From Candidatus Heimdallarchaeota archaeon LC_2 (lineage in GTDB: Archaea; Asgardarchaeota; Heimdallarchaeia; Heimdallarchaeales; Kariarchaeaceae), in assembly GCA_001940725.1 (NCBI GenBank), contig MDVR01000031.1, positions 1-29,561 of the forward strand: a DNA stretch of 29,561 bases. The letters are read 5' to 3'. Of the stretch, positions 24,959 through 29,561 are shown piece by piece (position 1 is the first letter of the stretch; each line of letters opens with the position of its first letter). The position numbers and the translations under genes were made by a program. The notes beneath the pieces were generated by a model. That model did no database searches, was not told the origin of the DNA, and worked only from the letters and a program-made list of their open reading frames with translations.

Positions 24959-27280
24959 ATGGTTAAATCGTCTAGAAAAATTTGGCAAATTCATATAAAT
25001 GGAGTTGTTCAGAGTGTTGGATTTCGCCCATTTATTAAAAATCTAGGGGATAATCGTTTATTAAGAGGATATGTGCGAAATTTGGGTGGTGCAGGTGTTG
25101 AAGTAGTCATAGAAACTAACGAATCTAAAAAAGATGAATTTATTTCATCGATCCAAAATCAACTTCCTGAATTAGCAATTATTACTAACATTGATGTTAA
25201 ATCAATAGAAACTGACATTGAATTTCTTGATAAATTTGAAATCAAAAAAAGTGATGTAAAAAACGTGAATGGTTCCAGTTTTTCTGCTATACCACCTGAT
25301 ATCTCTATATGTTCTAATTGTACGAATGATATTTTCCATCAAGATAGAAGGATTGATTATTCATTCACATCCTGTACAGACTGTGGACCAAGATATGCAA
25401 CAATCTTTGGGTTGCCTTATGATCGTCCAGTAACTTCATTCAATGATTTCCCTTTGTGTAAAGATTGTATAAATGAATATACTGAACCATCTAATCGACG
25501 TTTTCATGCTCAAACAACTTGTTGTGTGAACTGTGGCCCTAAGTATGCAATGTATCGATGGACCGAGAGCTGGAATGAAGAAGAGTTTAATTGGAATTCG
25601 ATCATATCTGGTTTGAAAGGTGGAAAGATCATTTCAATCATGGGTTTATCAGGAACTCATTTTGCACTTGATGCATTAAATTCATTGAAAGTAAAAGAGT
25701 TTAGGAAGTTAAGAAGGAAACATAGTGATAAGCCATTTGCTGTAATGATGAAGGACCTATCTGAGATTGAGAAATATTGTTTTGTTAGTGAAATTGATGT
25801 TCAAATACTTACATCTGCAAGAAAACCAATTGTCATCCTTCCAGTCAAGGACTTAAATAAATGGGATGATATTAGTCCCGGATTGAGTTCAATTGGGGTG
25901 ATGTTACCTTATAGTGGGTTTCATCACATATTATTCAAAAAAGGAGCTCCTTCGGTATTAATTATGACTTCAGCTAATCGTCCAGGAGTCCCTATGCCAA
26001 TAACACCAGAAAAAGTAATGGAATCCTCCGTATCTATTTCTGATCTAGTTATCGTACATAATCGTAAAATTATACAACGTACAGATGATTCAGTAATTAG
26101 ATCACATGGAAACAATCTTCTGTTGATCAGAAGAGCACGGGGATACACCCCCCAACCTTTTTTCGTAGAACAACTTATGAATACAAATGAAATGATAGCC
26201 TTCGGAAGTGAAGAAAATAATACGATTTCTTTTAGTAAGTCGGGATGGGTCCTACCAAGTCAACACCTTGGTCATATTGCAAATCTTGAGAGTCAAGAAT
26301 TTCAAAATTCAACTGTAGAACATTTATCTAATTTATTTTATTTCAATCCAAAAACTATCATCACTGATCTTCACCCCGATTTTACATCTACTAAATCTGC
26401 TCATGATTACGCCATAAAGAAAGATATCCCTTTTTACTCTGTACAACATCATGTGGCTCATGCATCTTCTTTAGCATTGGATAATAATCTCGGATATGAA
26501 GATTCCATTTTAGCATGGGTATGTGACGGGTTTGGATATGGATCTGATGGACAAGCTTGGGGAGGGGAATTAATTGAAATTGATAACGGCTCATGGAAAA
26601 GAGCAGCAAGCTTAATCCCGATAGATTATGATGGTGCTGATCAAAATGCAAAATTCCCAGCAAGAATGCTGATAAATTATTTGAAAAAAATTGGTTTACC
26701 TTTGGAATTCTTTAATGATAACTTAAACCTCTATTTTCCTCAAGGGAAACGAGAATTTGAATATCTAGTTAATAAAAAAGAAGATTCAAAATTAACTACA
26801 ACATCACTAGGTCGATTACTAGATAGTTTTTCAGTTCTATTGGAATCAGCAAATCAACGATCATATGACGGAGAACCCGCAATAAAATTTGAAGGACTGG
26901 CAACAATTGGCAAACCGATTATTGATTATAAACCAGCAATTTCACGTCATGGTAATATGGAAGTAATTGATAATCTTGAAATAATGAGACAAGGGATCGA
27001 GATGATGAAATCATATAAGCGACAGGACATTGCTTTATGGGTTCATAATACAATAGGTGTCACTTTGGGGGAGATCGCGACTAATGTTTCAAATGAAACT
27101 GGGATAAGGAATATTGGATTTTCCGGTGGTATTGCATATAATAAATTGATTACCCAGAAATTTAGAGCAGAACTTCAAATCAATAATTTGAATCTGCTAA
27201 CACATATTAATCTTCCACCTGGAGATGGTGGAATCAGTACAGGTCAAATTTATTATCATGGAGTGTTAAAAAATGAATAA
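24947..27280 (+). CDS. hypF: Carbamoyltransferase HypF, [NiFe] hydrogenase maturation
   Basis: 777 residues from GTG 24947, or 773 from ATG 24959, which has the better-placed TATA box. It makes and hands on the carbamoyl group that becomes CN on the hydrogenase iron. Domains in order: acylphosphatase (about 12-100; VQSVGFRPF with Arg27, and Asn45); two zinc fingers with Cys 122/125/143/146 and 171/174/193/196; a YrdC-like carbamoyl-adenylate domain (about 205-400); and a Kae1-like carbamoyltransferase domain with HPDF and the metal-binding VQHHVAHASS. All parts are complete. It overlaps hypE by 8 bp. Confidence 0.97.
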   Translation: MKQIMVKSSRKIWQIHINGVVQSVGFRPFIKNLGDNRLLRGYVRNLGGAGVEVVIETNESKKDEFISSIQNQLPELAIITNIDVKSIETDIEFLDKFEIKKSDVKNVNGSSFSAIPPDISICSNCTNDIFHQDRRIDYSFTSCTDCGPRYATIFGLPYDRPVTSFNDFPLCKDCINEYTEPSNRRFHAQTTCCVNCGPKYAMYRWTESWNEEEFNWNSIISGLKGGKIISIMGLSGTHFALDALNSLKVKEFRKLRRKHSDKPFAVMMKDLSEIEKYCFVSEIDVQILTSARKPIVILPVKDLNKWDDISPGLSSIGVMLPYSGFHHILFKKGAPSVLIMTSANRPGVPMPITPEKVMESSVSISDLVIVHNRKIIQRTDDSVIRSHGNNLLLIRRARGYTPQPFFVEQLMNTNEMIAFGSEENNTISFSKSGWVLPSQHLGHIANLESQEFQNSTVEHLSNLFYFNPKTIITDLHPDFTSTKSAHDYAIKKDIPFYSVQHHVAHASSLALDNNLGYEDSILAWVCDGFGYGSDGQAWGGELIEIDNGSWKRAASLIPIDYDGADQNAKFPARMLINYLKKIGLPLEFFNDNLNLYFPQGKREFEYLVNKKEDSKLTTTSLGRLLDSFSVLLESANQRSYDGEPAIKFEGLATIGKPIIDYKPAISRHGNMEVIDNLEIMRQGIEMMKSYKRQDIALWVHNTIGVTLGEIATNVSNETGIRNIGFSGGIAYNKLITQKFRAELQINNLNLLTHINLPPGDGGISTGQIYYHGVLKNE

Positions 27281-28307
27281 TGAAATCGGAGAAATAATAG
27301 AAATAAGTCATGGTGGAGGTGGCAAACGTATGGATCTTCTGATTAAGTTTCTCACATCAAATATTGGGTTAGAAACTTTTAATCAAGATATTGTGGGTCC
27401 AAACGCATCTGATGATAGTGCTGTCTTACCGTATAATGCCAATAATATTGTCATCACCACAGATTCCCACACTGTCGATCCAATTTTCTTCAGAGGAGGT
27501 AATATTTCGGATTTATCAATATGTGGGACTGTTAATGATTTAACTGTTATGGGGGCAGTACCCAAGTATTTGACTTTTGGTTTAATAATCGAAGAAGGAT
27601 ACAAGATTGAGAAATTACAACAATTGGCTAGAACACTTGGTGATCGATGTCGAGAAGCAAATGTACGAATTGTTGCTGGAGATACAAAAGTAATGCCGCG
27701 TGGTATGATTTCTGAAATTGTAATGAATACCGCAGGTGTTGGTACTTTGGTCCGTGAAGCTCCAATTCAAGATGCTGCAGCTAAGTCTGGTGATTCTATT
27801 ATTATAACTGCTCCTATTGGCGTCCATGGGACAAGTTTGATGTCACTTCGAGAGGGAATAGAATTTGATACTGATTTAGCTTCAGATGTGGCGTCATTTT
27901 GGCCTAGTTTTGAAAATGTCATCAAAAATTCAGGGGTTCATGCCATGAAAGATTTGACAAGGGGTGGAATGGCATCAGGTCTAAGCGAAATTGCATTAAA
28001 ATCAAATGTTTGTTTAGAAATTTACGAGGATCGCGTTCCAATAAAAGAAGAATCGCAGGCGATTTGTGATATTTTGGGATTAGAGATCTTTGAAATTTCA
28101 GGAGAAGGTTGTGCAGTTATCATCGTTGATAATGATAATACCGATGAAATATTAAACGAATTAAAAACAAAGAATATTAGCAAATACGCAGTCAAAGTTG
28201 GTACGGTAAAAGAATCACCAAAAGGCAAAGTTCATGTGATTACTGAAATCGGTGGGACCCGAATTTTGGATAAACCCTACGGTGAACCCATTCCCAGAGT
28301 ATGTTGA
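27273..28307 (+). CDS. hypE: HypE, thiocarbamate dehydratase of hydrogenase maturation
   Basis: 344 residues, AIR-synthase (PurM-like) fold. HypE receives the carbamoyl group from HypF on its C-terminal Cys and dehydrates it to thiocyanate with ATP. The ending PIPRVC has that Cys344 exactly at the C-terminus. The ATP-binding N-terminal HGGGGKRM (14-21), DDSAVLPY, DLTRGGMASGL and GEGCAVI segments are all present. Translation is probably coupled to hypF through the 8-bp overlap. Confidence 0.97.
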   Translation: MNNEIGEIIEISHGGGGKRMDLLIKFLTSNIGLETFNQDIVGPNASDDSAVLPYNANNIVITTDSHTVDPIFFRGGNISDLSICGTVNDLTVMGAVPKYLTFGLIIEEGYKIEKLQQLARTLGDRCREANVRIVAGDTKVMPRGMISEIVMNTAGVGTLVREAPIQDAAAKSGDSIIITAPIGVHGTSLMSLREGIEFDTDLASDVASFWPSFENVIKNSGVHAMKDLTRGGMASGLSEIALKSNVCLEIYEDRVPIKEESQAICDILGLEIFEISGEGCAVIIVDNDNTDEILNELKTKNISKYAVKVGTVKESPKGKVHVITEIGGTRILDKPYGEPIPRVC

Positions 28308-28394
28308 AAATTAAATTTCTACAGTTATCTTTATTGATATTTTACTCTGTGAAACAAATTAGAATTTATTATATTTAGCTTACTTAATCGTAAA

Positions 28395-28974
28395 TCCACA
28401 TAATGTGTACAAATAATGTGGAACATGATAATAAATACAAATTGTGTATGAGTATTCGAGACTTCAATGGATATTGCTATAATTAATTCAATTCTTCTTA
28501 CCTTCGAAAATAAAAATCTTGGAATTATAGATAATGGTGGATTGGGAATCAACGAAAACAAGATTTCCTATGTTGGACCAATGAAGAAATTTGATTATTC
28601 AAACGCCGATGTAGTCATTGATGGTAAAGGCATGATTACAATGCCTGGATTGATAAATGTACATTTCCATTCAGGGCTAACCCTATTAAGGGGCGCAGCG
28701 CAAGATTTGCCTGAAATAGAATGGATGAACAAAGGTATCGCCCCATTTTCTTCCCATCTCAGAGACACAGATCGTATCTTGGGATCTAAGTTAGGTGTGC
28801 TAGAAGGGGTACAAACTGGAACAACATAGGAAATCTTGTTTTCGTTGATTCCCAATCCACCATTATCTATAATTCCAAGATTTTTATTTTCGAAGGTAAG
28901 AAGAATTGAATTAATTATAGCAATATCCATTGAAGTCTCGAATACTCATACACAATTTGTATTTATTATCATGT
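28395..28974 (+). repeat. 580-bp tandem unit with internal fold-back, copy 1
   Basis: This unit is followed at once by a second identical copy (28975 on). Inside it, 28416-28575 and 28822-28981 are perfect inverted copies (160 bp) around a 246-nt centre. Short shared sequences mark both joins (caac at the fold, tccacat between units). Confidence 0.95.
28467..28829 (+). CDS. Amidohydrolase (MTA/SAH deaminase type), N-terminal part only
   Basis: The first 120 residues of a metal-dependent amidohydrolase. After the N-terminal beta-sandwich (about 1-60) comes the metal-binding HFH in GLINVHFHSGLTLLRGAAQD (about 64-83), then LPEIEWMNKGI. This sequence is typical of 5'-methylthioadenosine/S-adenosylhomocysteine or related deaminases (TrzA/AtzA group, about 420-440 residues). 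The frame stops at a TAG created by the fold-back join, so the rest of the gene is missing from this sequence and the stop is not the native one. Confidence 0.85.
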   Translation: MDIAIINSILLTFENKNLGIIDNGGLGINENKISYVGPMKKFDYSNADVVIDGKGMITMPGLINVHFHSGLTLLRGAAQDLPEIEWMNKGIAPFSSHLRDTDRILGSKLGVLEGVQTGTT

Positions 28975-29561
28975 TCCACATAATGTGTACAAATAATGTG
29001 GAACATGATAATAAATACAAATTGTGTATGAGTATTCGAGACTTCAATGGATATTGCTATAATTAATTCAATTCTTCTTACCTTCGAAAATAAAAATCTT
29101 GGAATTATAGATAATGGTGGATTGGGAATCAACGAAAACAAGATTTCCTATGTTGGACCAATGAAGAAATTTGATTATTCAAACGCCGATGTAGTCATTG
29201 ATGGTAAAGGCATGATTACAATGCCTGGATTGATAAATGTACATTTCCATTCAGGGCTAACCCTATTAAGGGGCGCAGCGCAAGATTTGCCTGAAATAGA
29301 ATGGATGAACAAAGGTATCGCCCCATTTTCTTCCCATCTCAGAGACACAGATCGTATCTTGGGATCTAAGTTAGGTGTGCTAGAAGGGGTACAAACTGGA
29401 ACAACATAGGAAATCTTGTTTTCGTTGATTCCCAATCCACCATTATCTATAATTCCAAGATTTTTATTTTCGAAGGTAAGAAGAATTGAATTAATTATAG
29501 CAATATCCATTGAAGTCTCGAATACTCATACACAATTTGTATTTATTATCATGTTCCACAT
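28975..29561 (+). repeat. 580-bp tandem unit, copy 2, to the end of the window
   Basis: Repeats 28395-28981 exactly, so it again holds the amidohydrolase start (29047-29409) and the inverted arms (28996-29155 and 29402-29561). The window ends at the very base where the first inverted arm ends (28981 plus 580), so this looks like a contig end inside a loop rather than a natural gene boundary. Confidence 0.95.
29047..29409 (+). pseudogene. Second copy of the truncated amidohydrolase start
   Basis: Identical to 28467-28829, part of the second tandem unit. It has the same artificial TAG end, with no independent evidence that it is a real second gene. Confidence 0.8.

Noticed and set aside
28595..28930. 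Minus-strand amidohydrolase-like ORF
   Set aside because: It is only the inverted arm of the fold-back read from the other side; the same holds for 29175-29510.
1..29561. CRISPR array, tRNA or rRNA genes
   Set aside because: No regularly spaced short repeats, cloverleaf sequences with a T-arm GTTCRA-type core, or rRNA-like stretches were noticed on reading; a covariance search was not possible.

Overview
The window looks like AT-rich archaeal chromosome, most plausibly from an uncultivated lineage. Many genes have a TATA-like box about 25 nt upstream of the start codon and little or no leader (for example 5017, 8815/9583 and 14164). Oligo-T terminators are used, and several short secreted or membrane-anchored proteins match no family I know. 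An Asgard (Heimdall-/Loki-type) source would fit the mix of leucine-rich-repeat, PPC-like surface and [NiFe]-hydrogenase maturation genes, but nothing here proves it. There are no rRNAs, tRNAs or CRISPR arrays that I can see.

Layout. 1-1041: the 5' part of a transposase-like gene running off the left edge, a doubtful small ORF and a tail-anchored membrane protein, all on the minus strand. 1042-2265: a long non-coding stretch with a perfect 12-bp-arm palindrome and a short decayed ORF. 2266-4898: two tandem paralogous secreted, C-terminally anchored proteins of unknown family. 5017-8263: small unrecognised genes, including a divergent pair (6596-6901 minus / 7015 plus) whose shared promoter region carries three copies of an operator-like GC-rich motif. 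8301-10449: a DUF4435-like gene remnant and a DUF998-like membrane protein gene, disrupted by a perfect 768-bp tandem duplication. 10568-11809: a protein built from about eleven 29-residue 'IHxVxPEFI' repeats. 12059-12351: a frameshifted membrane-protein pseudogene. 12410-16662: ordinary metabolic genes (PaaI-type thioesterase, orphan DNA methyltransferase, VOC protein, Eis-like acetyltransferase, ornithine aminotransferase rocD).

16663-22257 is the most unusual region. It is about 5.6 kb, bounded by two direct copies of the 3' end of rocD (16606-16662 and 22258-22314, 45 of 57 bases identical, in the same reading phase). Inside, the plus strand is A-rich whichever strand is coding, Ile is mostly ATA in plus-strand genes, and the genes are two membrane proteins with paired Cys motifs, a decayed ORF, a secreted PPC-like protein, an unknown 398-residue protein with an oddly open 5' frame, and an LRR protein. 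This resembles cargo of an element inserted in the 3' end of rocD, although no integrase is visible.

22474-28307: an Lrp/AsnC regulator, a small zinc-ribbon membrane protein and the hydrogenase maturation genes hypC-hypD (minus) and hypF-hypE (plus), divergent from one promoter region. They make and deliver the Fe(CN)2CO group of a [NiFe] hydrogenase whose structural genes, hypA and hypB are not in this window.

28395-29561: the start of an amidohydrolase gene (MTA/SAH deaminase type) cut off by a perfect fold-back. The 580-bp fold-back unit is repeated in tandem, and the sequence stops exactly at the unit's second junction. This most likely marks an assembly or amplification artefact at a contig end.
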